From Gammaproteobacteria bacterium (lineage in GTDB: Bacteria; Pseudomonadota; Gammaproteobacteria; Pseudomonadales; Halieaceae), in contig JAUICG010000011.1 in NCBI GenBank assembly GCA_030427485.1, positions 1 to 64,000 of the forward strand: DNA of 64,000 nucleotides. The letters are read 5' to 3'. Positions within the stretch are counted from its first letter, which is position 1, and each line of letters starts with the position of its first letter. Shown piece after piece: positions 27,751 to 37,290 of this stretch. The translations under genes were made by a program, and so were the position numbers. A model generated the notes under the pieces. That model searched no databases. It had not been told where the DNA came from and saw nothing but the letters and a program-made list of their open reading frames with translations.

Positions 27751-28370
27751 GCCGCGACTTCCGTATTTTCTTCACTGTGCAGGGCATCCACCAGTTTGAT
27801 GGTCTCCTGTTCCAGTTCCACCACGATCGCATCGATTTTGCCGAGAAAGTAACGGTGCATCACCAGCGCCGGAATCGCCACCGTCAGTCCGGCGGCCGTC
27901 GTGATCAGGGCCTGTGAAATACCCCCGGCGAGCGCACTGGCATTGCCGGAGCCCTGTACCATGATCTCGGCAAACACCTCGATCATGCCGAATACCGTTC
28001 CCAGCAATCCCAGCAGGGGCGTCACCGCGGCCACCGTACCCAGGGTATTGAGATAGCGCTCAAGATCGTGCACCACGTGAGCCGCCGCTTCCTGGATACT
28101 CTCCTTCATCACATCGCGCCCGTGGTAGGCGTTCGCCAGCCCGGCCGCCAGAATACGCCCAAGTGGCGAGGACTGGCGCAATGTGCGCAGCTTTGCGGTA
28201 TCGAGTTCGCCGTGTTTCAACTGCTTCCAGACGGTCGCCAGCAGGTGCGGCGGCGCGATTTTCCTGGGGTTGAGCGTGTAGAAGCGCTCAATACAGATGG
28301 CGAGCATCAGGATGGAGCACAAGACAATGGGCACCATCAGCCAGCCGCCGGCCATCAACAGTTCAAGCAC
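27747..28370 (-). CDS. exbB: MotA/TolQ/ExbB-family proton channel protein
   Basis: The 207-residue protein has three membrane spans: residues about 5-25, and a pair near 110-130 and 155-175 containing LGLLGTVFGMIEVF and GISQALITTAAGLTVAIPAL, the MotA_ExbB core. It forms the pentameric stator partner of the ExbD protein encoded next. It is first in the exbBD pair; 133 bp separate it from the comEC stop. Confidence 0.93.
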   Translation of the reverse strand: MLELLMAGGWLMVPIVLCSILMLAICIERFYTLNPRKIAPPHLLATVWKQLKHGELDTAKLRTLRQSSPLGRILAAGLANAYHGRDVMKESIQEAAAHVVHDLERYLNTLGTVAAVTPLLGLLGTVFGMIEVFAEIMVQGSGNASALAGGISQALITTAAGLTVAIPALVMHRYFLGKIDAIVVELEQETIKLVDALHSEENTEVAA

Positions 28371-28503
28371 ATTTACGCCCCGTCCAGAGAAAAGATGCCC
28401 GCATTATACGCATAGCGAAGCGGGCGGGTGAAGCCGGCCGCTTCACCACCGCCGACAGCCCATTACAGTCGCGCAGCGACTGCAAGGTGGCGGATGCAGG
28501 GCA

Positions 28504-30819
28504 TCACATCCAGTACCGCCGCACTGCCTCGCGCCGTGCGGTAATCTGCGGTGTCTGCCCCGGGGCTACCGAGAATTCCAGCGCGCCCGAGTTCGCGGTG
28601 GAGTAGACCACGGCGCCCTGTTGGCGCAAGCGCTCCAGCACATCCGGGTGCGGGTGGCCGAAGCGATTGGCATAGCCGTTACTGATCACCACCAAATGCG
28701 GCAGTACATGCTTTAGAAACGGCGTCGCGGAGGATGTGTTGCTGCCATGGTGGCCAGCAGCGAGCCAGTCGCTCTCCAGACTATCAGCCCAGTATCGCAC
28801 CAGCATTTTCTCGCGTCCCGATTCGATATCCCCCGGGAGCAACAGGCGATACCCCCCCACCAGTATCTGCAACACGCAGGAGGCGTCGTTGCGCCGCAGG
28901 GGCCTCTCCCGCGCCGGTGACAGAAACTGGAAAACCTGTCCGCCCGGCCAGCGCCAGGCTTCACCGGCTACGCAGGGCCGCCCCGCAGGCAGCTCATCGG
29001 ACGCGCCCACCGGCATGCCCCCGTAGCGATACCGACTGATCGGCAGCGCATTCATTACCGCCCTGGCACCGGCACTGTGATCGAGGTCTGGATGACTGAT
29101 AACCAGGGTATCGAGCGCCCGTATACCGTGTTGCCGAAGATACGGTAAAACGACCATAGAGCCCATGTTCACGCCATTCGGATCACCGCCCCCGGTATCG
29201 TAGAGCAGCGCGCGATCCCCGGACCGCACCAGTATAGCCGTCCCCTGTCCCACATCCAGCACGGTAACCTCGGTTTCGAGGGAAGGCGCGGTAGCGGACG
29301 GCCGCGCCCACAACAACAGGGGCAAGGCCATGATAAGTCCCAGCACTTTGAGCACACTGCGTCCCGGCAGCGCCCACAACGCCACCGCCAGTACTGTCAG
29401 TAAGGCCTGCGTGGAATCGCCACTCAGGGGCAGGTATAACCAGTTGCCCCCGCCCGCCGCCACTGCGCTGGCAAGTGACAGCAGCAGTTCCAGCGGCCAG
29501 GCCGCGAGCCACCACAATGGTGTTGCCAACTCCCAGCCCGCGAGATAGCACACCGATGCGAGCAGCGTCAGCGGTACCACCACCCAGCCGACCAGCGGGA
29601 TCATCAGTAGATTGGCGGGCACAGCGACCAGGCTGCCACCACCGAAAAACAGTGCGCCAGGGGCCAACATCGCAAGGGACATCGCGGCCTGGGTCAGCAG
29701 CAGCCGCCGCACCGCACCAAAACCTCGCTGCCAACGTGAAAACCAGAGCAGTGCGCCCACCGCGCCAAATGACAACCAGAAGCCGCTGCCTAACGCTGCC
29801 AGGGGGTTCAATAACAATACCACCACAGCCGCCAGTAACAGGCAGTCGGTCGCATGCGTTTTGCGCCCCGCAAGCCTCGCGACGACGAAGCAGGCAAGCA
29901 TGCACACGGCCCGTTGCACCGGCAGGGAAAAGCCGGCGAGAGCACTGTAAAGAAAGGCGAGTAGCAGCGCGAGTACTGGCGGCAACCAGCCTGTCCGAAG
30001 ATGAATCGGGGCCAGCAGCAACTGTAGACCGGCGCCGCACAGATATCCGACAGCGGCCACCATGCCCACATGCAGTCCGGAAATGACCAGCAGGTGATTA
30101 ATCCCATACTGCTGGAACAAAAACCACAGCGCGGACCCGATGCCACTGCCGTCCGCCACTGAAACAGCCTGCAATACCGCGGCCACATCCGGTCGCAACC
30201 CAAGTTCGCCAATCCGTGTGCTGATGTCCTGTCGCAACCGATCCGGTAGCGCGGACAGTCCTGTCGCACGCGCGACCAGTCGGGGTGCCTGCGCGCTTTC
30301 CCGCACGCTTCCCACGGCGTCTATGCGATTGCGAGCGAACCATTCCTGCTGGTTGTACACGCCCGGGTTGGCGAGCCCCCACGGCTTCCTGAGTCTGACC
30401 TCAAACTGCCAGCGGTCACCGGGGCGTATCCTGTGATCGCCGTAGTAGGACAGTTGAATCCGCTTCGGACCCGCACACCTGACCGGCCGCAACTCCTCGA
30501 CCGCGAACTCGAAGCGCTGCCTGGGCACAGCACCACGCAGCACACTCGTCCCGGGCAGGGAGGTGACCGTGCCGCTGACCGTGAGCGGTATGCTGACGCA
30601 GTCCCCGGCAATGCGGCCGTACAGCAAGAAAATGCCGTACACCCAGGCCAGTACACAACCCGCCGCGCCCCCTCCCAGAAAACCGGCTACCGCAGATCGC
30701 CTGAAGACGAGACCGGGCAATACCGCGGCGCACAGTAGCCATACCGGCCAGGTGGGCAACGCCGGCCAGTAGCCGACGCTCACAACGCCCGGCACCAGCC
30801 CCATCATCCATGATCGCAT
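28504..30819 (-). CDS. comEC: DNA internalisation-related competence protein ComEC/Rec2
   Basis: This 771-residue inner-membrane channel passes single-stranded DNA into the cytoplasm during natural transformation. It has an N-terminal OB-like domain (residues about 60-170), the Competence membrane core (GLHVGMVAAVGYLCG near 245 and about eight further helices) and a C-terminal metallo-beta-lactamase domain (LDVGQGTAILV, ISHPDLDHSAG, AGHHGSNTS). All parts look intact. It is commonly present at this place in gammaproteobacteria, so its presence alone does not prove competence. Confidence 0.95.
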   Translation of the reverse strand: MRSWMMGLVPGVVSVGYWPALPTWPVWLLCAAVLPGLVFRRSAVAGFLGGGAAGCVLAWVYGIFLLYGRIAGDCVSIPLTVSGTVTSLPGTSVLRGAVPRQRFEFAVEELRPVRCAGPKRIQLSYYGDHRIRPGDRWQFEVRLRKPWGLANPGVYNQQEWFARNRIDAVGSVRESAQAPRLVARATGLSALPDRLRQDISTRIGELGLRPDVAAVLQAVSVADGSGIGSALWFLFQQYGINHLLVISGLHVGMVAAVGYLCGAGLQLLLAPIHLRTGWLPPVLALLLAFLYSALAGFSLPVQRAVCMLACFVVARLAGRKTHATDCLLLAAVVVLLLNPLAALGSGFWLSFGAVGALLWFSRWQRGFGAVRRLLLTQAAMSLAMLAPGALFFGGGSLVAVPANLLMIPLVGWVVVPLTLLASVCYLAGWELATPLWWLAAWPLELLLSLASAVAAGGGNWLYLPLSGDSTQALLTVLAVALWALPGRSVLKVLGLIMALPLLLWARPSATAPSLETEVTVLDVGQGTAILVRSGDRALLYDTGGGDPNGVNMGSMVVLPYLRQHGIRALDTLVISHPDLDHSAGARAVMNALPISRYRYGGMPVGASDELPAGRPCVAGEAWRWPGGQVFQFLSPARERPLRRNDASCVLQILVGGYRLLLPGDIESGREKMLVRYWADSLESDWLAAGHHGSNTSSATPFLKHVLPHLVVISNGYANRFGHPHPDVLERLRQQGAVVYSTANSGALEFSVAPGQTPQITARREAVRRYWM

Positions 30820-30938
30820 CTGCTGTCTCCCGGTCGTGTCCGGACGCGAAAAATGCGAACACTGTCACTGCCTGGCCGGCGGGATAGCGAATTACAGTTT
30901 CAAAGTCAGCGCTGTTGTCGCATAATGCCCGCTCGTCC

Positions 30939-31001
30939 ATTCTGCAGGCCTGCAAGTCCACAGCGTCTAGCGTGGCAGTCAAACACATAGACCTGCAGAA
31001 T
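30939..31001. repeat. Inverted repeat in the comEC/DUF2062 divergent gap
   Basis: ATTCTGCAGG (30939-30948) and CCTGCAGAAT (30992-31001) are perfect 10-bp arms 43 bp apart between divergent genes. The spacing suits two half-sites of a looping regulator or a cruciform, but no known operator is recognised. Confidence 0.4.
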
Positions 31002-31028
31002 GACAGGTCACATTCGTCCACGCCGGAT

Positions 31029-31568
31029 ATGCCAAAGAAGATCCTCAGAAGAATTGTACCCAGCCCCGTTCGAATCCGCAGGATGAAGGCGCTCGGGGTA
31101 CTGGGGGAATGGGTCTACGCCAGCAACCTGTGGCACCTCAATCGCTACTCCGCCTCCATGGCCTTTTTCGTCGGGCTGTTTGTCGCGTTCATGCCGATTC
31201 CCGGCCAGACGCTGGTAGCCGCCATCCTTGCGGTCTGGGCGCGTTGCAACCTGCCACTGGCAGTCTCACTGGTGTTCATTACCAACCCGCTGACCATGGC
31301 CCCGATCTTTTACCTCGCGTACGAGATCGGTGCACTGATCATCGATGTTCCGGTTCAGGAAGTGCAGTTTGAGCTGAGCTTCCACTGGCTCGGTAATGGC
31401 CTGGCGGCGATCTGGAGGCCGTTTCTGCTGGGATGCCTGCTGTGCGGGCTGTTTCTTGGAAGCCTGGGCTATTTTGTTATCAGTCTGCTATGGCGTTGGC
31501 ACGTGGTGAGACAGTGGCAGGCGCGCAAGAAAAAACGGGCAGCCCGCAGACTCAGCGATCCTGGTTGA
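31029..31568 (+). CDS. DUF2062 membrane protein
   Basis: The 179-residue product has the DUF2062 core: SASMAFFVGLFVAFMPIPGQ followed by CNLPLAVSLVFITNPLTMAPI. Two or three membrane helices and a basic tail (KKKRAARRL) are present. The function of the family is not known; the gene is conserved next to comEC and lolCDE in Pseudomonas (PA2985 position). The ATG at 31029 (MPKKILRRIVPSP) is preferred to an upstream start at 30915, which would add 38 polar residues. Its 3' end overlaps the convergent lolE gene by 17 bp. Confidence 0.85.
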   Translation: MPKKILRRIVPSPVRIRRMKALGVLGEWVYASNLWHLNRYSASMAFFVGLFVAFMPIPGQTLVAAILAVWARCNLPLAVSLVFITNPLTMAPIFYLAYEIGALIIDVPVQEVQFELSFHWLGNGLAAIWRPFLLGCLLCGLFLGSLGYFVISLLWRWHVVRQWQARKKKRAARRLSDPG

Positions 31569-32796
31569 GGATCAGCGCCGGGGCCATTCCGGCGGCTCGC
31601 CTGGCCGGGTAGATCGCCGCAACGACACACATCGCGAGCGCCACCCCGCCGACAGTAAAAATGTCTTTTGCCAGCACGTCTACCGGCAGGAACGATACAG
31701 GGTACACATCTGTATTGAGGAATTGCATGCCCAGCAGTTGCTCCAGGTGACTGACCAGACCGGGCACCGCGAGACTCCCGAGCGCTCCGATCACGCTTCC
31801 CAGTACCACGCCGACAAGGCCGATCATCGCCCCCTGGAGGACGAATATCCACGCGATATCGGGACCGGTCGCGCCGAGCGTGCGCAGGATGGCGATATTG
31901 CCCTGCTTGTCCAACACCACCAACACCAGCGATGACACCACGTTGAACGCTGCAACCGCGATAATGGAGAACAGCAGTATCGACACCATGTCGCGCGACA
32001 ACTGAATCGCCGCGTACAGATTGCCGTGCGTCAGCATCCAGTTGGTACTGTAAAAACCCGGCGGCAACAGTTCCTGCAACTCCCAACCGATACGCTGCAC
32101 ATCGAACAGCCGGTTCGTCGAAACCCGGAAACCGCCCACGCGCCCGTTGAGACCCGCCAGTTCAGAAGCCAGTTCCAGGTGCACGAGTGCTATGGTCTGG
32201 TCGAGTTCGGTCCCGGTGTCGAGGATCGCGCTCAACTGCACTGCCTGAAAACGCGCCGGACCCGTCTCGGCGGCGCTACCGTTGCCGGGCACGATCAGGT
32301 TCAGGCGCTCCCCGACATTCACTCCCAGATGTCGCGCCACGCCCACGCCGAGGATCAGGCCGTCGGGCTCGCGGCGAAAATTCTGCGCGCCGTTTTCGTC
32401 GAGATAGCCGGCCAGCGACGCAAAAGCGCCCGCCTGGCCCGTCGCAAGCCCGATGCCTCGCACTGTTTCAATATCCGTGCCCCGTGTGACCAGCGCGTCG
32501 AACTGGGCGAAGGGCGTCACCTCCTCTACCGCCGGGTGACTTTCAATGCGCTCGACCACCATCTGCTCATTGTCGATGGGTGCCGCCGAGTAGACCGTAA
32601 TGTGCGGAACCAGCGAAAGAATTCTCTCCCGCATCTCCTTGTCGAACCCGTTCATCACAGACAGCACGATAATAAGCAGGCTGATCGCCAGGACCAGCCC
32701 CAACATGGACAGGGAGGACAGGAATGCCGACAGGTGACCCTGTCCAAAGGCAAACGTATAGCGCAATGCGATACGCAAGCGCTCCAGGCGAGTCAC
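31552..32796 (-). CDS. lolE: Lipoprotein-releasing ABC transporter permease, LolE position
   Basis: The 414-residue permease has the LolC/E layout: one N-terminal helix (FLSSLSMLGLVLAISLLIIVLSV), a large periplasmic MacB-like domain and three C-terminal helices (FtsX domain; SLVLVVLDKQGNIAILRTLGA). With LolC and LolD it extracts outer-membrane lipoproteins from the inner membrane and hands them to LolA. It is called LolE because it is the third gene of the lolC-lolD-lolE order. Its start overlaps the lolD stop by 4 bp. Confidence 0.92.
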   Translation of the reverse strand: MTRLERLRIALRYTFAFGQGHLSAFLSSLSMLGLVLAISLLIIVLSVMNGFDKEMRERILSLVPHITVYSAAPIDNEQMVVERIESHPAVEEVTPFAQFDALVTRGTDIETVRGIGLATGQAGAFASLAGYLDENGAQNFRREPDGLILGVGVARHLGVNVGERLNLIVPGNGSAAETGPARFQAVQLSAILDTGTELDQTIALVHLELASELAGLNGRVGGFRVSTNRLFDVQRIGWELQELLPPGFYSTNWMLTHGNLYAAIQLSRDMVSILLFSIIAVAAFNVVSSLVLVVLDKQGNIAILRTLGATGPDIAWIFVLQGAMIGLVGVVLGSVIGALGSLAVPGLVSHLEQLLGMQFLNTDVYPVSFLPVDVLAKDIFTVGGVALAMCVVAAIYPARRAAGMAPALILNQDR

Positions 32797-33473
32797 TGCA
32801 GCGCCTGTAGCACACCGTCGCGCAATTCCAGCGTGCGGTGCATATGCGCGGCGATAGCGGGGTCGTGCGTGACCACCACGAATGACGCGAGATCCTCTCC
32901 CAGTTCATCGATCAGTTCCAGAACCTGTGCCGCGGAGCGTGGATCCAGGTTGCCCGTGGGCTCATCGAGCAGTACACAGTCCGGGTGGGTCACCAAAGCC
33001 CTCGCTATTGCGACACGCTGCCGTTCACCACCGGACAACTGTGCGGGCCGGTGTGTGAGCCTGTGCCCCATGCCGACGCGCTCCAGCATTTCCCGGGCGG
33101 CTTGCCACGCCCCTTTGCGCGCGCTGCCCCCGATCAGCAATGGCATCGCGACATTTTCCTGTGCATCGAATTCAGGCAGCAAATGGTGGAACTGGTAGAC
33201 AAAACCCAGTTGCTGATTGCGCAGGCGACACAGGGCGCCCTCGTCGAGACGAGTGAGGTCCCTCCCGCGCATAAACACTTTCCCGCTGCTCGGGTAGTCC
33301 AGTCCACCAAGCAGGTTCAGCAGTGTGGACTTGCCGGAGCCCGAGCCGCCAACGATCGCAATTTTTTCGCCCGCCAGCAGGGTGAGATCCACGCTGCGCA
33401 GCACGGTGACAGACTTGTCGCCATCGTCGTACACCCGGCACAGGGACTCACACTGTAAAACTATATCACTCAT
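32793..33473 (-). CDS. lolD: Lipoprotein-releasing ABC transporter ATPase LolD
   Basis: The 226-residue ATPase has Walker A GGSGSGKSTLL (residues about 38-48), signature LSGGERQRVAIARAL and Walker B CVLLDEPTGNLD. It powers release of lipoproteins by LolCE. It overlaps lolC by 8 bp and lolE by 4 bp, giving one tight operon. Confidence 0.96.
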   Translation of the reverse strand: MSDIVLQCESLCRVYDDGDKSVTVLRSVDLTLLAGEKIAIVGGSGSGKSTLLNLLGGLDYPSSGKVFMRGRDLTRLDEGALCRLRNQQLGFVYQFHHLLPEFDAQENVAMPLLIGGSARKGAWQAAREMLERVGMGHRLTHRPAQLSGGERQRVAIARALVTHPDCVLLDEPTGNLDPRSAAQVLELIDELGEDLASFVVVTHDPAIAAHMHRTLELRDGVLQALQ

Positions 33474-34728
33474 AACGCAGAACCTCGGCCGGCGCGATAC
33501 TGGCGGCGCGCCATGCCGGATACAGCGTGGCCAGCAAGCTCAATATAAAAGAGGCAATCACCACCAGCGTCACGTCAAAGCCCTGTAAATCCGCCGGCAA
33601 TTCACTGATGAAGTACACAGTTGGATCGAACAGTTTCACTCCCAGCGTATTTTCCACTGCCGCCGTAATCGCGGCGATATTCGTTGCCAACACGACGCCG
33701 AGCACTGCGCCCGCGGTAATGCCGACACCCGCCAGCACCAGGCCGTGTGCGACAAATATCGCCATGATGCCGCTGGCGCGCGCGCCCATCGTGCGCAGTA
33801 CGGCAATGTCGCGACGTTTCTCCGCAACGGACATGACCAGCGTAGAGACGATATTGAAGGCCGCCACAGCGACCACGCTCAGCAGCAAGAGGCTCACCAT
33901 GATCTTTTCCAGCTTGACCGCGCGAAACAGCGATCCCTGGGTCTGGCTCCAGTCTTTCACCACGTACGAGGGCGGCAGTTCAGCCGAGAGCGCACGCATG
34001 ATCTGCGGCGCCGCAAACAGGTCCCGGGTCTTGACCTGCAGACCATCCACCATGCCCTTGCTGCCGAGCAACTTCTGGCCCGTCGACAGGGAAACATAGG
34101 CCTGGTAGCCATCGGGTTGCGCACCGATCTGGAACAGACCGGTAACACGTAACCGTTTACTGCGCGGAAACAGGCCGAGTGGCGTGATCGTCAGGCGTGG
34201 GACGGTGACCTCAACGTAATCCCCGGGCACCACCCCGAGAATATTCGCCAGCGTCGCGCCCAGCACCACGTTGAACCCATCGCCGTGCAGGCTGTCGAGA
34301 TCGCCGGCAACAATCGCGGAGGACAGCTCGGACACCCCGCCCTCCAGCCCCGGATCTATCGCAGTGAGAACAGCGCCGCGACGGGTACGGCCATTGCCGA
34401 GTATTGCCTTCTCCGAAATGTAGGGCGCTACCGCTACGATGCCGGGCCCGGCGGCGACCTGCTCCATCAGCGCCGACCACTGTGCGATACCCCCGGCTTC
34501 ACTCTCGACAAAACCGTGTGGCACCAGTGAGAGGATGCGGCCGCGCAACTCACCCGCGAAGCCGTTCATAATCGCAAGAACCACGATAAGGCTGGCAACC
34601 CCCAATACCATGCCCAGCATGGACACGGTGGCGATGACCGAGGTAAACCGATTGCGTTTCCTGGTGAAACTGTAACGCACGCCGATGAATGGCGCGTAGT
34701 TGGCGATGGTATTGCGGGCAGCGCTCAC
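33466..34728 (-). CDS. lolC: Lipoprotein-releasing ABC transporter permease, LolC position
   Basis: The 420-residue permease resembles its LolE partner: a first helix with SVIATVSMLGMVLGVASLIV, a periplasmic domain of about 220 residues, and three C-terminal FtsX helices with LVMSVAEKRRDIAVLRTMGA. It starts the lol operon and would form the LolA-recruiting half of the complex. It is preceded at only 15 bp by the end of nqrM on the same strand, so it may also receive transcription from the nqr/apbE genes upstream. Confidence 0.92.
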   Translation of the reverse strand: MSAARNTIANYAPFIGVRYSFTRKRNRFTSVIATVSMLGMVLGVASLIVVLAIMNGFAGELRGRILSLVPHGFVESEAGGIAQWSALMEQVAAGPGIVAVAPYISEKAILGNGRTRRGAVLTAIDPGLEGGVSELSSAIVAGDLDSLHGDGFNVVLGATLANILGVVPGDYVEVTVPRLTITPLGLFPRSKRLRVTGLFQIGAQPDGYQAYVSLSTGQKLLGSKGMVDGLQVKTRDLFAAPQIMRALSAELPPSYVVKDWSQTQGSLFRAVKLEKIMVSLLLLSVVAVAAFNIVSTLVMSVAEKRRDIAVLRTMGARASGIMAIFVAHGLVLAGVGITAGAVLGVVLATNIAAITAAVENTLGVKLFDPTVYFISELPADLQGFDVTLVVIASFILSLLATLYPAWRAASIAPAEVLRYE

Positions 34729-34743
34729 GTCGGCGATACGCTG

Positions 34744-34977
34744 CTATTTGTCTGCCGGATAGTACAGCCTGGATTTCTGTTTGCCCGTGGTTTCGCCGCG
34801 CGTCTCTTCCTCGCAGCGTTGCGGGTTGCCGCCACAGATTTCGCAGGCGGTATCCACGCCCAGGGCACCCATGCCGCCACAGGAGCCCTTGATCGGCGGT
34901 CGCCCGGCGATGACGCCAATGGCCATCGCCCCCATAACCAGCCCGAAAACCACAATTGTCATTAACAATAGCGCCAT
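34744..34977 (-). CDS. nqrM: NqrM, Na+-NQR maturation protein
   Basis: The 77-residue product has one N-terminal membrane helix (MALLLMTIVVFGLVMGAMAI) and a short Cys-rich tail with SCGGMGALG and CEICGGNPQRC. This matches NqrM (DUF539), needed in Vibrio to install the iron centre between NqrD and NqrE. ATG 34977 gives the typical length; a longer frame upstream runs into apbE. It follows apbE by 4 bp at the end of the nqr gene set. Confidence 0.93.
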   Translation of the reverse strand: MALLLMTIVVFGLVMGAMAIGVIAGRPPIKGSCGGMGALGVDTACEICGGNPQRCEEETRGETTGKQKSRLYYPADK

Positions 34978-34981
34978 GTGC

Positions 34982-36046
34982 CTACTCTTCTGTTTGCGGG
35001 ACGTCGGTGCGCTGTGGTTCGCCCAGGTAGCGCGAAAACAGCGGCGTATGACTGTGTTCAAAGCCACCTCCGACCCTGCGAATGAAATATACCGCTAATC
35101 CCTGTGCTTGCGCCACTGCCATCGCGCGTTCGGCGCCCAGCACGGTGAGCGCCGTCGCCCAGGCATCGGCGACCATACAACTCGGATGGATCACCGTCAC
35201 CGACACCAGGTCATGCGCCACCGGGTAGCCCGTACGCGGATCAATGGAATGTGAGTAGCGCTTGCCATTGACCTCAAAGTAGTTGCGATAGTCACCGGAG
35301 GTGGCCAGCGCAACATCTGTCAACTGCAGCGTGGTGGCGACCGTGCGCTCGCTGCTGTCAGGCTGCTCGATGGCGATGCGCCAGAGGTCGCCGCGGGCGC
35401 TGAGCCCGGACAATCGCATCTCTCCACCCACTTCCACCATGTACTGCTCAATGCCCCGCGCGGTCAGCCAGTCCGCGACGAGATCCACGGCGTAGCCCTT
35501 TGCCAGCGAGGAAAAGTCCACTGCCAGGTAATCGTTTTTCCTGACCCGATAGCGCATTTCGTCGAGTTCAATATTCTGTTGGCCGACCCTTGCTCTGATA
35601 CGCGCGATATCCTCCTCGTCCGGAGTGACGCCGCTCATTCCGTTGGGACCAAAGCCCCACAGGTCGACCAGCGGCGACACGGTGATATCGTAGGCGCCTT
35701 CGCTCTTGCTTCCAACGTCCAGTGCGGCGCTCATCACCCGGATAAAATCCACCGACGGCTTGAACCACTCCCTGATCGCCAGCGCATTGAAGCGGCTGAT
35801 CTCGGAGTCAGAGCGATAGGTGGACATGCTCTGGTCAACGAGCGCCAGCTCCGACTCTATACCGCGCTGGAGCTCCTGGGCGTCCGGCGCGGATGCCCCG
35901 GGAACATAACTCACGTGCCAAACGGTACCCATCGTTGCGCCAGATAGCTTCGTCGGGGACTCTGGTCCGCCGCAAGCCGACAGCAGCGCCAGGCTGAACA
36001 AACAAAAAAGCCACTCCCGCGAGTGGCTTTGCAGGGGCCCGGGCAA
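34982..36046 (-). CDS. apbE: FAD:protein FMN transferase ApbE
   Basis: ApbE attaches FMN to Thr residues of NqrB and NqrC in the periplasm. The product has a lipoprotein signal ending in SLALLSAC, then KLSGATMGTVWHVSYV, ISRFNAL, FSSLAKGYAVDLVADWL and a C-terminal HPSCMVADAWATALTVLG, all ApbE features. No ATG or GTG fits the signal peptide. TTG 36046, right after the nqrF stop, gives an 18- to 24-residue signal and is chosen; TTG 36097 (inside nqrF) and TTG 36001 are alternatives. A terminator hairpin lies inside the signal-peptide codons. Confidence 0.9.
   Translation of the reverse strand: MPGPLQSHSREWLFCLFSLALLSACGGPESPTKLSGATMGTVWHVSYVPGASAPDAQELQRGIESELALVDQSMSTYRSDSEISRFNALAIREWFKPSVDFIRVMSAALDVGSKSEGAYDITVSPLVDLWGFGPNGMSGVTPDEEDIARIRARVGQQNIELDEMRYRVRKNDYLAVDFSSLAKGYAVDLVADWLTARGIEQYMVEVGGEMRLSGLSARGDLWRIAIEQPDSSERTVATTLQLTDVALATSGDYRNYFEVNGKRYSHSIDPRTGYPVAHDLVSVTVIHPSCMVADAWATALTVLGAERAMAVAQAQGLAVYFIRRVGGGFEHSHTPLFSRYLGEPQRTDVPQTEE
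36004..36027 (-). terminator. Intrinsic terminator after nqrF, inside the apbE leader
   Basis: On the minus strand GCCACTC-GCGG-GAGTGGC is a perfect 7-bp stem with a 4-base loop, followed directly by six T. It starts 24 bp after the nqrF stop and would end most nqrA-F transcripts. The same bases encode SHSREWLF of the likely ApbE signal peptide, so apbE and nqrM expression would depend on read-through. Confidence 0.75.
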
Positions 36047-36050
36047 AACC

Positions 36051-37274
36051 CTAACCGCCGAAATCGTCCAGCATGATGTTTTCGGGCTCCACGCCAAGCG
36101 CCGTCAGCATCTGGATGACCGCCGAGTTCATCATCGGCGGGCCGCACATATAGTACTCACAGTCCTCCGGAGCGGGATGGTTCTTCAGGTATTCCTCGAA
36201 CAGCACATTATGGATGAACCCGGTATAACCGTCCCAGTTGTCCTCGGGTTGCGGGTCGGAAAGCGCCACATGCCACTCGAAGTTATCGTTCTCCGCCGCG
36301 AGCTGGTCGTACTCATCCGTATAGAACATCTCGCGCAGCGAGCGCGCACCGTACCAGAAGCTGATCTTGCGTTTCGTATGAATGCGCTTGAGCTGATCGA
36401 ACAAATGGGAACGCATTGGCGCCATACCGGCACCACCACCGATAAACACCATTTCGGCATCGGTATCCTTCGCAAAGAACTCGCCAAAAGGACCGTAGAC
36501 CTTCACCTTATCGCCCGGCTTGAGGTTGAACACCCAGGAGGACATCTGCCCACAGGGAATACCCTTGCTGCCCGGTGGTGGGGTGGCGATGCGGATATTG
36601 AATTTCACCAAGCCTTTCTCTTCAGGGTAGTTGGCCATCGAGTAAGCACGAATCACGGTCTCCTTGACCACAGACTCCAGTTTGAAGAAGTCAAAACGTT
36701 CCCAGTCACCGCGGTATTCTTCCTCGATATCAAAATCCGCGTACTTGACGTGATGCGGCGGACACTCGAGTTGCACGTAACCACCGGCGCGGAAATCCAC
36801 GTTCTCGCCCTCCGGCAGCTTCAGCGTCAGTTCCTTGATGAAAGTCGCTACATTGGGGTTGGACGCGACCGTACACTCCCATTGCTTGACGCCAAACACC
36901 TCGTCGGGCACCTGTATTTCCATATCCTGTTTGACCGAGGCCTGACAACTAAGGCGCCAGCCCTCAGCGGCTTCGCGCCGGTTGAAATGCGCCTCTTCCG
37001 TGGGCAGCATGGAGCCGCCGCCCTCCTTGATGATGCACTTGCACTGGGCACAGGTACCGCCACCGCCACAGGCCGAAGGGAGAAACAGCTCCGCCTCTGA
37101 CAGTGTCTGCAGCAATTTTCCACCGGCGGGCACCGTGATGGTTTTTTCGCCGTTAATGAGAATATGCACAGCCCCGGAACTGACCAGTCGCGAACGCGCC
37201 AGCAGAATTACCGCGACCAACAGCAGCACGATCGCCGTGAACATGCCAACACCAAATACAATTGTCATTTCCAT
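36051..37274 (-). CDS. nqrF: Na+-translocating NADH:quinone reductase subunit F
   Basis: NqrF takes electrons from NADH. The 407-residue protein has one N-terminal helix, a 2Fe-2S ferredoxin domain ([14 protein letters not shown] and later LSCQAS), the FAD motif RAYSMANYP and the NADH motif [13 protein letters not shown]. It ends DDFGG like Vibrio NqrF. It is the last gene of nqrABCDEF and is followed by a terminator hairpin. Confidence 0.98.
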   Translation of the reverse strand: MEMTIVFGVGMFTAIVLLLVAVILLARSRLVSSGAVHILINGEKTITVPAGGKLLQTLSEAELFLPSACGGGGTCAQCKCIIKEGGGSMLPTEEAHFNRREAAEGWRLSCQASVKQDMEIQVPDEVFGVKQWECTVASNPNVATFIKELTLKLPEGENVDFRAGGYVQLECPPHHVKYADFDIEEEYRGDWERFDFFKLESVVKETVIRAYSMANYPEEKGLVKFNIRIATPPPGSKGIPCGQMSSWVFNLKPGDKVKVYGPFGEFFAKDTDAEMVFIGGGAGMAPMRSHLFDQLKRIHTKRKISFWYGARSLREMFYTDEYDQLAAENDNFEWHVALSDPQPEDNWDGYTGFIHNVLFEEYLKNHPAPEDCEYYMCGPPMMNSAVIQMLTALGVEPENIMLDDFGG

Positions 37275-37290
37275 ATCAGCTAGATCCTGC

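Noticed and set aside
28466..28482. Hairpin CAGTCGC-GCA-GCGACTG between exbB and comEC
   Set aside because: The stem is perfect but no T run follows it on either strand, and transcription would be expected to pass through, so it was not called a terminator.
32026..33198. 390-codon open frame antisense to lolE and lolD
   Set aside because: Antisense shadow of two operon genes with clear motifs; low-complexity composition.
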